A stretch of 64,000 nt of DNA from Carposina sasakii (GCA_014607495.2 CP053154.1:11532001-11596000), one strand, 5' to 3'; counted from the stretch's first letter, positions 34,150-46,149 are shown. Program-made: numbers and translations. Notes: generated by a model from the letters alone, not told the origin.

Positions 34150-34840
34150 ATAAGCACGTTTAAGACCACTTATAAATATATTACCTAACTTATTAACTTA
34201 ACAGGATCTTACGAGTATAACATCCGGTATAAGTATAAATTACGCGTTTATGTTTATCTTCCTATTTCTCATCAAGTTATGTTATTTTATTGATCTATTT
34301 ACCTTATTACGAAAAAATATTTTTATTTTACTTATTTTAGTTTTTAATAAGAAAATATAATGAAGATAGTTTAATGCGTTAGTTAAACATGACAAGCGAT
34401 AATTAGGTAGGTATTAAAACAAGAAAAAAGTTTAATACTTATTTTTATTAACTTTCTCAATAATTACACTGTCTCAAAGGTTAGAAAGATGTCGATGCCT
34501 TCTAAATACCTAACTTAGTTGTTAGGTATAATTTATTTGTACATTTTAAGCTGAACTTAAATCAAGAGTACCTAACTAATGTAATATAATTAGGTTTATT
34601 ACTAATCTTGAATTCGTATACGCTGAATGACATGGCGATAAGATAAGTCTGCATCAAATATTTGGTAGTTTAGTTGTATCTTGTCTTCTGGCTAGAAAGA
34701 TGGACTCATAAAAGTATTCATTGTGCGATGGTTACTAAACGACTTCCTCCCGCGCAGGCCTATCGGCTATCTTTTTTGACATTTCAATAGTGATCATCAC
34801 TCATTGAGACTTAATGAACTGGATGTGACATGTATATTTG
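34150..34840. other. Intergenic DNA, nothing recognised
   Basis: Very AT-rich. No feature recognised. Confidence 0.45.
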
Positions 34841-34842
34841 TG

Positions 34843-35032
34843 TCGGAAAGTTCTAGAGTGGATACCACGTATCGGCAAGCGCAGCGTGGGAAGGCCACCC
34901 GCGAGGTGGACGGATGACCTGGCCAAGGTTGCGGGCGTCGTTTGGATGCAGGCTGCTTCCGACCGGTCGGAGTGGAGGTTGTTGGGGGAGGCCTATGTCC
35001 AACAGTGGACTTCTCAGGGCTGTAAATGATGA
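34843..35032 (+). mobile_element. 5'-truncated RTE-like LINE tail
   Basis: The sequence is nearly identical to the last 190 bases of the element at 40943-43810. The ORF tail runs CRKVLEWIPRIGKRSVGRPP to EAYVQQWTSQGCK and is followed by AATGATGAAG. The reading frame of this short piece is intact, which suggests recent insertion. Confidence 0.8.
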
Positions 35033-35039
35033 AGATTTA

Positions 35040-35526
35040 AATAAAAAAGCATTATGCCACTTCCATTTATTAATCACAAGTGAACATTACGATGCGCCGA
35101 TATGGGGGCTGTTCATATACCTATAGATACCTCAGATTGTTTTACAAAACATTAGAGTTTCTTTAGTCTACGGGGAAGTTTTACCATAATATCAAACAAA
35201 CAACGATTTTCACGTCACTTATGAGACATCGTTCGTGACGAACACCCTATGCGAGGGATTCCCGGGCATTGTCTCGATTATGTTTCAAATTGATTTGTTC
35301 TGTCTTTGTCATCTTAATATGTTTTTTGTGAAATCATAAAACTTTATTTGGCAATTATTATAAAAAAGTTATATTAAGGCTATTTTGTGCGACGTCGGTA
35401 AATTAAATCTACGTCCACGCATATTTCTACTTTAATTTTATTAGTGAATAAATAATTTAAAACCGATGATATAAATGTCATTTGCTTTCTTGTTTATTCA
35501 AGTGCATTATTCACTGTGAAATTTAT
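35040..35526. other. Intergenic DNA, nothing recognised
   Basis: No feature recognised. Confidence 0.4.
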
Positions 35527-35605
35527 TACTAACACTAGCTGTTGCCCGCGACTTTGTCCGCGTGAACTGCATGATGTAATGTCCTTCTCCGTACCCCCAA
35601 CTACT
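35527..35605 (+). repeat. Dispersed repeat, CGACTTTGTCCGCGTG word
   Basis: CTAGCTGTTGCCCGCGACTT followed by TGTCCGCGTGAACTGC and GTCCTTCTCCGTACCC parallels 5269-5335. It ends where the next MITE begins. Confidence 0.5.
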
Positions 35606-35607
35606 TA

Positions 35608-35992
35608 TACAGGGCGATTTTTGATCATCTACGTTCCCGAAAACTACGGAATCTCCTCATCATCACGATCATTTTTCTCCATGGAAGCATAACTGGAAAA
35701 TGTCTGGTTCCCAAGATATTAGGGTCCAAAATTGAGTAAATAGACTGCGTTTTTCTGCATAAATGCACATAGACGCGCGTAGCAAGATTTTTTCACGAGA
35801 AATTATAAATATCTGTCTATGAAAAAACTAGCATAAACACTAGACACTATAAATTTCACACGATCAAGTAATTACTTTTTTTTTCAAAAAAATTACACTG
35901 TTTCCCAGCATTTTTTTTGGCATAAACTTACTTTATTTGATGTATAGAATACGTACCCTTCGTTAAGGGTGGCGACGAAAAAACAGCCTGTA
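35608..35992 (+). mobile_element. MITE, TACAGGGTGATTTTTGG family, full-length
   Basis: Begins TACAGGGCGATTTTTGATCA after TA and ends GACGAAAAAACAGCCTGTA. Internal words match the other copies. 385 bp. Confidence 0.75.
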
Positions 35993-36107
35993 TGTATGCA
36001 AAATTTCTAGAAGATTGGTTGAGTTAATAAAGCGTATAAGTTACAAATAAACATCTCGGATTACAACACTTCACTTGACGTTTATACTGAAAGTCTTAAA
36101 TATAAAT

Positions 36108-36178
36108 GGCACGGAATGTAGAGGTCGTGGGTTCGATTCCCACCCGGGTGAGGAATTTTTCCATTTGTTTATGAATAT
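36108..36178 (+). mobile_element. SINE fragment, GTCGTGGGTTCGATTCCCAC family
   Basis: GGCACGGAATGTAGAGG, the perfect T-arm word GTCGTGGGTTCGATTCCCAC, and CCGGGTGAGGAATTTTTCC. The 5' half of the tRNA-like head is missing. Confidence 0.7.
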
Positions 36179-36189
36179 TTTTTAAAATA

Positions 36190-37250
36190 TGAATATTATT
36201 GAGTGCTAAGCAAAATCAGTGTAATAGTAACCAGGTACAAGACGGCATAAGTAAGTTCAAATTGGGTTGCCGCTGGAGCTGTAATTTAATAAAACTGTGA
36301 CGCTGACTGACAAGGGTTTAGAAGTTAGAACCAATATACCTACCTAGTGCTCCAAATGAACCTAATATAGTTTTCAGAACAAATTAATTATACTATCATG
36401 AACACCTGTGTTTCGTAGATTGGTTTTGTGTTAAGGTCAATTTTGTTGAGGTCAAAGGGGTAAAATTTGTTTGTGCGATGAAATTTACGAGGAAATTAAT
36501 ATTACAGTAGAAAATTTGTAGATCATTTTATACTCTTAGCATATTAAAAATCTGCGTAAACAATATTATGTTAGTATTGTATCATTTTAATACCTTAGGC
36601 CCTGGTAGGATAATTTACATCCCATTGTTTGTTATAATATTGTGGCACGTATATAGCGGAAATTCTTTATTAGATACCTAATTTAATTTATCATTAAAGT
36701 ATATAAATTAAAAGCGATTTCAGTCTAGAGCTTGTCTTATTTGTTAGTATCCCTTCGGAGCGTGTGTGACCGATGCAGTTCCAATTGCGGCGTTTGATCT
36801 GCAGGTCCATTGGACTCTCCCCGCAGCGTTCCCAACCTTATGCTCATCGTCTTTGGGGGATAATGGGCGTGACTGTATGTGTGTGTAATACTACTATTCT
36901 AATATTATTTTAGTTACATACATACATACATATAATCACGCCTTTATCCCTTACGGGGTAGGCAGAGCACCAAGGGCCGATAGAACCACACGATAGATAG
37001 GTGCCACTTCTGAACAATTTTGAGGGTATAGTTGAGATGTACAAGTTCGGTTAGTAGTGACATTATTTTAGTTCGTTGTTTAATATCGTACCTTTTTCAT
37101 TATTTATAAAATCTACTATTCACTCCACGAAAGATATTCAGTACTGAAAAAATACCAAGTACCTAATTATAATATTATACACTTTGTATGTATAACATGT
37201 GTGTGTATTACAATAAACTTGATATTTAATCAACTGCTGAAAGCAATACC
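36190..37250. other. Intergenic DNA, nothing recognised
   Basis: A short ACATACATACAT run at 36915. No gene or defined repeat otherwise. Confidence 0.4.
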
Positions 37251-37252
37251 TA

Positions 37253-37625
37253 TACAGGTTGATTTTTGGTCAACGTTCCCGAAGACTACGGAATCTCCTC
37301 ATCATCACGATCATTTTTATCCATGGAAGCATACAAGTGTCTAGTTCCCAAGATATTAGGGTCCAAAGTTGATTAAATAGACTGCGTTTTTCTGCATAAA
37401 TGCACATAGACGCGCGTAGCAAATTTTTTACGAAAAAAAATTAATATTTGTCTATGATAAAATAATCATAAACACCGGACGCTAAAAATTTCGCCCGGAC
37501 AAGTAATTTTAAAAAAATCCAAAAAATTTACATCGTTTCCCAGATTTTTTTGGCATAAACTTACTTTATTTAATTTATAGAGTACGTACCCTTCGCTAAG
37601 GTTGGCAACGAAAAAAGACCCTGTA
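37253..37625 (+). mobile_element. MITE, TACAGGGTGATTTTTGG family, full-length
   Basis: Begins TACAGGTTGATTTTTGGTCA after TA and ends AACGAAAAAAGACCCTGTA before TA. 373 bp, the same length as the copy at 15826. Confidence 0.75.
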
Positions 37626-37861
37626 TATTTTAAACAAACTTTGAACGTATCAAATTAGCTCAATTAAAAATAAACTTTATGTTTATTACGATTTTTTTTG
37701 CTGTATCTGCGTCAATCATACGTCAAAAGGAGTTTTAAGTAATTTTACGACAAACCTTATGTTTTCAGCTTAGTTCTATGGTTTTCAGTAAAAAAAATTG
37801 GGAGGCTAGGAAATTATAAGAATGTAAATGAAAATGTTTTTGATGGTAGAGGACAACATGT

Positions 37862-37936
37862 GTTCCTGAAATGGAGGATCCCCTAGGATAGGATTCCCTA
37901 TGCAGGATCTTAAAGGAGATCACATAGCATAGAGGA
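37862..37936 (+). repeat. Dispersed repeat fragment, CTGCAGGATCAT family
   Basis: TCCTGAAATGGAGG followed by ATGCAGGATCTTAAAGGAGA. Degraded copy. Confidence 0.4.
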
Positions 37937-37939
37937 GAA

Positions 37940-38586
37940 ATAATTATGTAAGGAAGAGTACATCTCATTCTACTAATTAAGAATATAATTGACATTTCAT
38001 CTAAATATCCTAAGTATTTCTCAATCATAAAATAGGTACCTAGCTAACGTAATTTCTTAAGGACAAAAGAAATTGCTTCCTGCCTATGCATGACTAGGAA
38101 GTTAACTGTAACAATATCAAAACATCAAACAATACTACCTTTTATAATAACAACTAACAATCTACATAGCAATACCTACTTACTAGTAAGAAAACTAAAT
38201 ATCTAAAAGATCATACTAACATACCTACTACATAAGATTTTGTCTTAAAATAGAAAGGAAGTCGCAACACGTAAGATAATTGGAGCGTGACTAGACCAGA
38301 TAGACCGGTTCGGTGTCCACATGGGACCTAAAGTTAGCATTCCGAGATCAAATGGTCACGTGGGTAATCCAATTACATGATTGTTTTTGACGTATATTTG
38401 TACTTAGTCTTCACTGGAAATGACTGGAATACATTAGCTGCATCTTCTTCTGAGCATGTCGTGCGTCGATTACCTACCTAGATCGAAAGTGGAAAATGCA
38501 AAATAGCTAGTATGTGGTGTAGCCCCCTCGTAGCTAGAAATGGTGTGAAAAACAAGCTAAGACAATACAATTATATATCTCACTAG
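37940..38586. other. Intergenic DNA, nothing recognised
   Basis: No feature recognised. Confidence 0.4.
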
Positions 38587-38840
38587 ATATATTGTAGCAA
38601 AAAGAGTATGTTAAGCGAAAAGCTATGAAAAAATAATCCACTATAACATATCCTATCGAACCTACACATATAGAGAATTCCCGAACAACTCTGAAATGTT
38701 CATAAAATTTAAATAAATAAATATGTGATTTTGAGTATCTATGGATACTTTATTGGTACTACTACCATAATATACTACTACTATATATGGGCTACTTTCA
38801 TAGAGTTTCACTTAACATATCCCTTATGTTACACCCTGTA
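38587..38840. mobile_element. Degraded foldback MITE, TACAGGGTGTAAC family
   Basis: AAAAAGAGTATGTTAAGCGA at the left and CTTATGTTACACCCTGTA at the right, with ATATGTGATTTTGAG in the centre. Substitutions throughout, about 254 bp. Confidence 0.6.
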
Positions 38841-39256
38841 TGCATTTCAAGGTTCTACTAAGATGAATCTAACTATACTTCAACTTATAGAGGGCAAATT
38901 GTTATGCTGTGAATGCTATGTATAATGTATTTGGTGTTATGGCTTGTTATGCACCAGTATGTAAAAAAAATGCTCATAATGTAGTGCTGTAAGGTTGTTA
39001 TATGTACCATTTAATAAATAAATAAAACTGAGTGAGAAACCTACTTATTACAAGAGTTAGCGTACAGTCCAACTTAATAGTTATTCGTGTTTTGGCACTT
39101 TTATCAGTTTTCACGCACGTGCAGGCACTTGTTTCCGAGCCAGTGATGGCAAACTTCGATAGTGAGAAAGGACTTCGACAATAAATAAAATGCACTCAAA
39201 GAGACAATTTTTTTGTAAATGTGCAATTGCGTTGCGGCCTAACCAGAACTGCAGGG

Positions 39257-39470
39257 TCATAACAGTAATTTTCATCGAGGGTTCGCCCACCACCGGGCCC
39301 TACACCCTCCACTGACCCTCGGATTTGCCGACTCATGGTCACGAACAGGTCGGCAGATCCGAGGGTCAGCGGAGGGTGTAGGGCCGGTGGTGGGCGAACC
39401 CTCGATGGAAATTTGAACTTCTGAATTTGAAATTTGAACGCCTGATACAATTAAATATCATAACAGTAAT
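39257..39470. mobile_element. Hairpin-bearing insertion with 13-bp target duplication
   Basis: TCATAACAGTAAT occurs at 39257-39269 and again at 39458-39470, splitting a member of the CTGCAGGATCAT dispersed repeat that is contiguous elsewhere. The 188 bp between contain a GC-rich hairpin at 39273-39407. Its arms of about 60 bp start CATCGAGGGTTCGCCCACCA and are nearly perfect complements around a loop of about 15 bases. An AT-rich tail with repeated AATTTGAA follows. A 13-bp duplication with an AT-rich tail suggests target-primed retroposition of a structured RNA, not a cut-and-paste event. Confidence 0.7.
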
Positions 39471-39479
39471 CCTACAGAC

Positions 39480-40130
39480 ACGTTTAGCATAGCGGCGCTA
39501 GCCCCTCTAGCATGACCACGCATTGTGGATATCGTATCGTACGATATCGAATCGTCTCTATACAAAATTCAACATGGCGGCTATATGTATCGTATTTTGA
39601 CAGGCTAAATGTCGATAGATGGGTTTATCATATCGTGTTTCGTAGGTCATGCTAGGCTTGCTGATGTAAAAGATCACTGACAAATTTCTACGCCCCTAAA
39701 CTGTCGACCGACTCTTACAATATGCACGAAAGGTGATACAGCTGATGTATTTCTAGAAACCCATTAATATGGTCACTAGGATTATGACTCAGACCTAATA
39801 TTGAAAACGTTCACTAAAAATTAAAGTCCGTTAAACGCGTTTATAGTAGGTAACTTATGTAATGAAACGTACGCGTGATTGAGGATAAATGTAATAGAAA
39901 GTGTTTACTGTTTTTGTTGCATTGCCTGTTCGTTATTAATTCGCATCACCTGCTTACATGCTCATTGAAATGCCACTCACACTTCTCCGCGTGACTGTGA
40001 ATACTACTCGTTACTTCTTTGTTTACTTCACTTTAAACAATGATCTATATATGGTTATGGACAAACTCTTGTTTGTATTTTTCAGTCCATATTGGCATGC
40101 TAGAGACGCCGAATGTTAGTTAACATCTTC
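39480..40130. other. Intergenic DNA, nothing recognised
   Basis: 39522-39640 contains ATCGTATCGTACGATATCG-like mirrored words. No gene recognised. Confidence 0.4.
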
Positions 40131-40205
40131 GTTATCGTCATCAGCCGATTGCAGTTCACTGCTGGACGTAGGCCTCCCCTAGGGCACACCACAAGGCTGT
40201 GCACT
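40131..40205 (-). mobile_element. 5'-truncated RTE-like LINE tail
   Basis: On the minus strand the words GGCCTACGTCCAGCAGTGAA and TGCAATCGGCTGATGACG are the extreme 3' end of the RTE subfamily seen at 14188 and 20517. Confidence 0.5.
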
Positions 40206-40672
40206 GCCTTGCAGGTTTTGTTTATTTAACATAATATAACTAAAAATACTATAAAATAGGTACTTTATATCCAGCCATAAAACTATTTCGATATATATTT
40301 AGTACATAGTATGACTTATTAAAACGATATTGTGCCTAAAAAAAGTAGTGATGACAAAGGTGCAAATATTATAGACAGAGACATCAGAAAATGTATTTAT
40401 GTCCTCAAAATAAATTCATTGAAACCTGGGCTATTTCACCGATTTCCCAGAATATGCCCTATATATAAATACGGTCACTCTCAATTGATTACTTTTTAAT
40501 TTGTACTAATATTGACGTTTGAAAATTAATCGACCGCTTACCTACTGTACGGACACAGTTCACGGAGATTTGTAAAAATGATTGAACACTGAAATATAAC
40601 AATAACATAAACCAACCAAGAATAATGAAAACGATTGTTCGTCATACACTTTTTCGTAGATATCTTTCGTTA

Positions 40673-40935
40673 TACAGGGTGTAACAAAAGGGGTATGTTA
40701 AGCGAAATGCTATAAAGATAGCCCACTGTATAGAACCTATCTGCAAAATTTGAGATTCGAAATCATATGTTTATTTTTCCAGATAGTATAGAGAATTCTT
40801 AAACATCTCAGGAATTTTCATACAATCTTGAAAAATAAACATGTGATTTCGAGTCTCAAATTTTGTGAATAGGTTCCCTATAGTGGGCTATTTACATAGC
40901 TTTTCGCTTAACATGCCCTTTTTTTACATCCTGTA
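40673..40935. mobile_element. Foldback MITE, TACAGGGTGTAAC family, intact copy
   Basis: 263 bp, begins TACAGGGTGTAACAAAAGGG and ends TTTTTTTACATCCTGTA, with TA on both sides. The right end lies inside the 13-bp duplication created by the adjacent RTE-like insertion, so the RTE inserted after this MITE. Confidence 0.85.
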
Positions 40936-40947
40936 TAATGTTCATCA

Positions 40948-42996
40948 TCATTTACAGCACTGAGAAGTCCACCGTTGGACATAGGCCTCCCCCAACAACC
41001 TCCATTCCGACCGGTCGGAAGCAGCCTGCATCCAACCGACGCCCGCAACCTTGGCCAGGTCATCCGTCCACCTCGCGGGTGGCCTTCCCACGCTGCGCTT
41101 GCCGATACGTGGTATCCACTCTAGAACTTTCCGACTCCATCGGCCATCAGTTCTTCGAGCTATGTGCCCTGCCCATTGCCACTTCAGCTTGCTGGACCGT
41201 TCAGCTATGTCGGTGATCTTTGTACGTCTGCGGATCTCCTCATTTCTGATTCGATCACGCAGAGAGATCCCAAGCATAGCTCTCTCCATCGCTCGCTGTG
41301 CGATCCTGAGCTTTTTTATGAGGCACATAGTTAGAGACCACGTCTCGGCACCGTAGGTCATCACCGGCAGCACGCACTGGTTGAACACCTTCGTCTTTAA
41401 GGACTGGGGTATCTTGGACACAAATAAGCTTCGTAGTTTCCCGAACGCTGCCCAGCCGAGTTGGATTCGCCGAGTTACCTCCTTCTCAAAGTTGGACTTA
41501 CCTAGTTTGACCGTCTGTCCCAGGTAAACATACTCGTCAACAACTTCAAGCATCGAGCTCCCAACCAGTACAGGAGTGGGCGGCACATGGACGTTCGACA
41601 TGATCTTCGTCTTGTCCATGTTCATCTTCAGGCCCACTTGTTGGGAGACTCGATTGAGGCCATCGAGCATTGTGCTTAGATCCTTCAGCGATTCTGCCAT
41701 GACCACGATGTCGTCTGCGAACCGAAGGTGAGTGATGTATTCGCCATTGATATTGATGCCGAGTCCTTTCCATTCGAGAAGCTTAAAGGCGTCTTCCACT
41801 GCATTGGTGAAGAGCTTCGGAGAAATAACATCTCCTTGTCTCACTCCCCTCTGCAAGGAAATCGGCTCAGTGCTCCGCTCCTGTACTCGTACTGACATGG
41901 TGGCATTGCTGTATAAACACTTCAGCACTTCGATATATCGATGGTCAATATGGCACCGCTGGAGAGACCGCAACACTGCCCATGTCAGCATCAGCAACAG
42001 CACCACCACACTTCTGTTCCATGCTTCCGGCGTTACCCCTTCGAGCAGGACGGAATTGAAGAGCCTTTGGAGGACCTTCAGTACCGGAGTTCCACCCGCT
42101 CTTAGAAGCTCTGTTTTAATTCCATCGTCGCCCGGCGCTTTGTTGTTTTTGAGTTGTTTAAGGGCAGTCCTAATCTCGTACAGGCTGATATCCGGGATGT
42201 CTTCAGTATAGTGTCGGGTGAGCTTGGCTCTTGGGTCTTTGCCTAATCTAACAGGTTTAGCGACCGAGGTATATAACTGTCCATAGAACCTCTCAATCTC
42301 CCTTAGCACCTCTGGTATGGTAGACGCTACACTGCCGTCCTCTGTCTTCAGCTTCGTCAACTGGCTCTGCCCAATAGATAATTCTCTCGCGAACACTTTG
42401 GAGCCTTGGTTTCGCTCTATTGTCTCCTTAATGCAGCGAGTATTAAAGCTGCGGATGTCGTGTCGCAGAGACTTGGAGATACGTCTATTGAGCTGCCGAT
42501 ATGCTTCAGCGTCATCAGAGGACTGCAGAGACATTGCGCGCCTTTCCGCCATGAGGTTGAGGGTATGACCAGTCAGTTTCTGGGGTCTATTTCTACGGTT
42601 AGGTCTAAAGAATTTAGACCCCACCGTGTGGACAGTTTCTACCAGCCTGTTATTTATATCGTCCACTGACATGCAATCCTCTAGGCTAGCAAAGCGGTTT
42701 GTCAGCTCGAGTTGAAAGCTCTCGGGGTTTTGAATGTGCACGGATGAGGGTCGGAGTGTAGACTTCACTAGTCGTGATCTCTCCCGTTTGACATTAATAT
42801 TCAATGTGCCTCGAACCATTCGGTGATCGCTACCGGTTTTCACCCTGTTGATCACTGAGACATCATTGAATATCCGTCTATCGGTGGTCAATATGAAGTC
42901 TATCTCGTTCCTCGTGTGCTTGTTGGGATGGAGCCAGTACCATTTCCTATGAGGCGGCTTCTTGAAGAAGGAGTTCATCATAAAGAGTCCCTCCAT
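40948..42996 (-). pseudogene. RTE-like reverse transcriptase ORF with internal deletion
   Basis: The 682-codon frame begins in the end of the endonuclease domain (HTRNEIDFILTTDRRI) and continues through a connecting region to the RT domain. RT motifs seen are NNKAPGDDGIKTELL, RGVRQGDVISPKLF and the catalytic LRFADDIVVMA. A C-terminal domain of the GAETWSLT type and a basic GKRSVGRPPARWTDDL tail follow. Between AWNRSVVVLL and TWAVLRSLQ (near 41985) the block expected to hold the fingers and the first palm Asp is missing. The frame is kept, but the polymerase would be inactive. The family comparison is from memory. Confidence 0.85.
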
Positions 42997-43120
42997 CTCT
43001 AGAAATCGGCGGATCCAAATTGTCCCACTTTCAACTCATTCTCACCCCGCTTGCCCAGTTTCGCATTGAAGTCCCCCATAACAACACAGAAATGAGTTTT
43101 AGAGGTATGTATGGCTGTAC

Positions 43121-43702
43121 TTATGTCCTCATACATACCTCCACCTCGTCATCTGGATGCGTCGAGGTCGGCGCGTATACCTGGATGACCTTCAACGAGT
43201 ACCTTTTTGATACTCTGAGTATCAGGTATGCTACCCTGCTCGATACACTCGTGATGGATTCGATGTTGTTTACGAGGGACTTGTGGACGATAAACCCAAC
43301 ACCACCCTGGGACTTATGATCACCTTCCCGGTGGTAGAGTAAGTTGCCAGATTTCAGGGTTATCGTATCCTCTCCCTGTCTTCGGACCTCAGATAACCCT
43401 ACAATATCCCACCGCAACTTACTCATTTCCTCTTCCAGCTCATCGAGCTTTGTGTCCTCCTTCAGCGTGCGCGCATTGTACGTCACCAGCGATAACCCAC
43501 GCCTATGGTCCATTTTCAAAGCATTAGTCGTCGTACAGTTGGAACCCGCCCGGGGATTCTTAGCACCCCTGGCTCCGGCACTTGACCGGCGCCTGTCGGA
43601 CACGCCAGTGTCGCCTCCGGAGCCGCCGGGCACTTGGGGCCTTCCTTGATTACTACTCATGGGGGGGGGGGGTTTGGACCGTAACCCGCCACGCTGGTCC
43701 AA
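43121..43702 (-). pseudogene. RTE-like apurinic endonuclease domain
   Basis: After a Pro/Gly/Arg-rich leader the translation has LVTYNARTLKED, then IVGLSEVRRQGEDTITLKSG (catalytic Glu in SEVR) and GVGFIVHKSLVNNIESI. It ends with IQVYAPTSTHPDDEVEV, then a frameshift. The next endonuclease motif, MGDFNAKLGKRG, is in another frame at about 43030-43080. A second frame break near 43010 precedes the RT frame. Domain order is that of the N-terminal endonuclease of RTE elements. Confidence 0.8.
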
Positions 43703-43849
43703 TGCGTGTTGGCGGGTCGCCAGAGCCTCGTTCGTTGTTCTGCAGGGTGCACCGCGAGCAGGTGAGGATGGCTTGGGTCCCGTTAGAAGTTATATGGGAC
43801 CCCATACACCCCTGTATAATGTTATGAAAACTTTTTTTTACAATTAGCT

Positions 43850-43922
43850 AGGCAAATATTTGACCGCCATCGTGCCTGATGTTAAGCAAGATGCGGCCTA
43901 GGGCGGTACATGTTTGCCTAGA
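43850..43922 (+). repeat. Dispersed repeat, TTAGCTAGGCAAA family
   Basis: TTAGCTAGGCAAATATTTGA, CCGCCATCGTGCCTGATG and AAGATGCGGCCTAGGGCGG. An inverted partial copy is at 7969-8022. Class unknown. Confidence 0.5.
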
Positions 43923-43929
43923 ATGTGCC

Positions 43930-45670
43930 TATTTGTTTGGTTGCGTACTGTAATGTTCGATGAATATATGATAGTTAAAAAATTAAAAGGTTGGTTCCAT
44001 AGAAAAAAATGATCGTTACGTTACAAAGAATACGGGGTATTAAAATAACAACGTTGTCTTTTTACACGTGTATATTGTGTTTGGCTTTCAATAGCATTTC
44101 ACTAAATGCAAAGATTTATAATGAATTAGACCCAAATACTGTTGCTTCACATTTCCAGTGTAATTTTACTCATAGCAATCTGTAATTCTGACAATTTGCA
44201 GTTAATTAATACACATATAGAGTAGGCAAACGTTAGGTGCTAACGCCCTCTAATAATATTCCTTATTATTATTAACATGTGTTATATTTAACTTAGTAGG
44301 TATTGCTCGAAATTTCCATGGAAACGGAAGAAAATGAGATATCTCATTATTACACAGATGGAGTCGAAACCATTATTTACACAGCTTGGCCTACCACCAG
44401 TATCTCGAAAGCTATAATTAACACTGAACGCTCAGTAAATGACAGTTCATCGGCTAGCAATTAAACTGGCTTTATAAGACTGGTCAAATTGTTTGATCAA
44501 TAGTCAAGCTGACTGTTATCATCATGGTCTAACTAAAGTCAGCATATCAATATTTGCCTGGCTATCACTTACATACACCCTGTACTTATAGAGTATAGAC
44601 TCTCCGTATTCGTATATAAACTAGGTTTTATTGAAGCTAGTAGTCTGTAAACTATCTATGAACATTGTTTACGCCCCGGCGAAGTGCCTCAGTAAAGCAT
44701 TTCATTTGCGGAGAGAGGAAATGAGATGGCTCTACTGAGTCACACTGAGTGGCTTTATGATAGTACCTACTAGCTGTACCCTGCGACTTTGTTTGCGTAA
44801 AGTATAAATGCTATATATTATACAGCTAGATATCTTCTGTAGGTTGTGAACAAAATAAATAATAAAGAAAAATTAAGTTAAAGTAGGTAAATAAATAATA
44901 ACCTTATTAATAATTTTAAATGCGAAAGAGACTCTGTCTGTCTGTCCGGATTAAACGCCAAAACTACTGGAACGATAAAAATAAAAATTTCGTTCATAAG
45001 TAGGTATTAGAGCCTGAGAAAGGAAATACTATCTACTTTAAAAAATATTTTTCCCGATATATTTTGACTTTTTTTGCTGCAGCCAATGCAGACGAAGTCG
45101 AAGGTATCCACTTGTGTTTTTTAATTAAACCTTACCTAGAGTTTTGTAAATTTTACAACACAGATAGATTTTACCTCAAAAGTACCTACTCGTAACTGCC
45201 TCTAAAAACTTGCTTCGGTCACTTATAATTTTAATGGGATGTCGGTAAAGTTCCATTCAACACAATTTTTGGCATCTAATGATTGTAAATGTAGGTACCT
45301 ACTATAGATTATGCTAGATGTTATGCATTAATTTAAAGATATAAAACTCGTGTTATCATAATGTATCGATTAACATAATTATGATAAAGTAAATTTTGAG
45401 TTAACACCCTGTTTATCTTTTTGCGGGTTATCTTGTTTGGAGCCTTCAGTGGTGGAGAATATCGGCCACAGGCCGGTACGTGTAGTTGTTAATAGTGCTT
45501 GGTAGGTAAGATATTTTTATTTATATTTTTTACCCCTACTAGTTAGTTTCGATTGCCGGTATCTGTTTAGCTTCCCTTCCGATGTTTGTGGTGATAGTGA
45601 GTTGCATGCACACGCATGCAGCGCGAGTCATAGTGCAATACGATTGTAAAAACGAGTATCTATACCTAAC
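43930..45670. other. Intergenic DNA with one MITE end
   Basis: 44527-44585 (AGTCAGCATATCAATATTTG, CCTGGCTATCACTTACA, CACCCTGTA) is the right end of a GTGACAGCCAGG-family MITE. 44768-45115 has remnants of the TTTGTTTGCG and GACGAAGTCGAAGG dispersed repeats. No gene seen. Confidence 0.45.
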
Positions 45671-46149
45671 GTCACGCCCAAGTAGCACAGATAGCTGAAT
45701 AAATACTCACTTTTAGATCTACACACAGCTCTGGGCGTATTAAGACTCATATAAAAATACACTCGTGGTCCCTTAGCTGCATAATAGCAGTCAGTGATAT
45801 TTAAACAGCTTAAGGGTAAATAAGAGCTGCATTATGGGTCACAAATATACCCTTAAAACGCAAAGAGTTATAGAACGAGCCAAGAGCAATATAAGAAAGT
45901 ACTTGTGAACTGTTATTGAGTTGACTCATTAAAGGGGCACAAGTTCTCATAATATTAAGCCAATAGACGCATAACGGGACACCTGTGGCCCATAATATAT
46001 CTTAGCGCTGAACATATTTACCGCTAAGCAGCCTTTATTTATCCATTGACACTGTCTGCATATAGCGGCAGTTTAAACGTTCACAAGATGCCTCATGGAT
46101 ATTTAGAGGTTCACTAGTATATCAAAATAAATGGCTTTAACTTTAACTC

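Larger units (their letters stand above)
40943..43810 (-). mobile_element. RTE-like non-LTR retrotransposon with 13-bp target duplication
   Basis: CCTGTATAATGTT is present at 40930-40942 and at 43811-43823, framing 2868 bp. On the minus strand the element has an apurinic-type endonuclease region (43121-43702), a reverse-transcriptase ORF (40948-42996), and a 3' end of AATGATGATG, the short tandem tail expected of RTE-clade elements. Two frame breaks separate endonuclease and RT, and the RT lacks an internal block, so this copy is not autonomous. Five-prime-truncated relatives are at 17555, 24046 and 34843. Confidence 0.9.

Noticed and set aside
39196..39450. 84-codon minus ORF spanning the GC-rich hairpin
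   Set aside because: It is produced by the hairpin arms; the same region reads as a near-perfect inverted repeat with a target duplication.
41732..42211. 159-codon plus-strand ORF
   Set aside because: It lies antisense to the reverse-transcriptase ORF, whose motifs are clear on the minus strand. The ORF is a shadow of that coding sequence.
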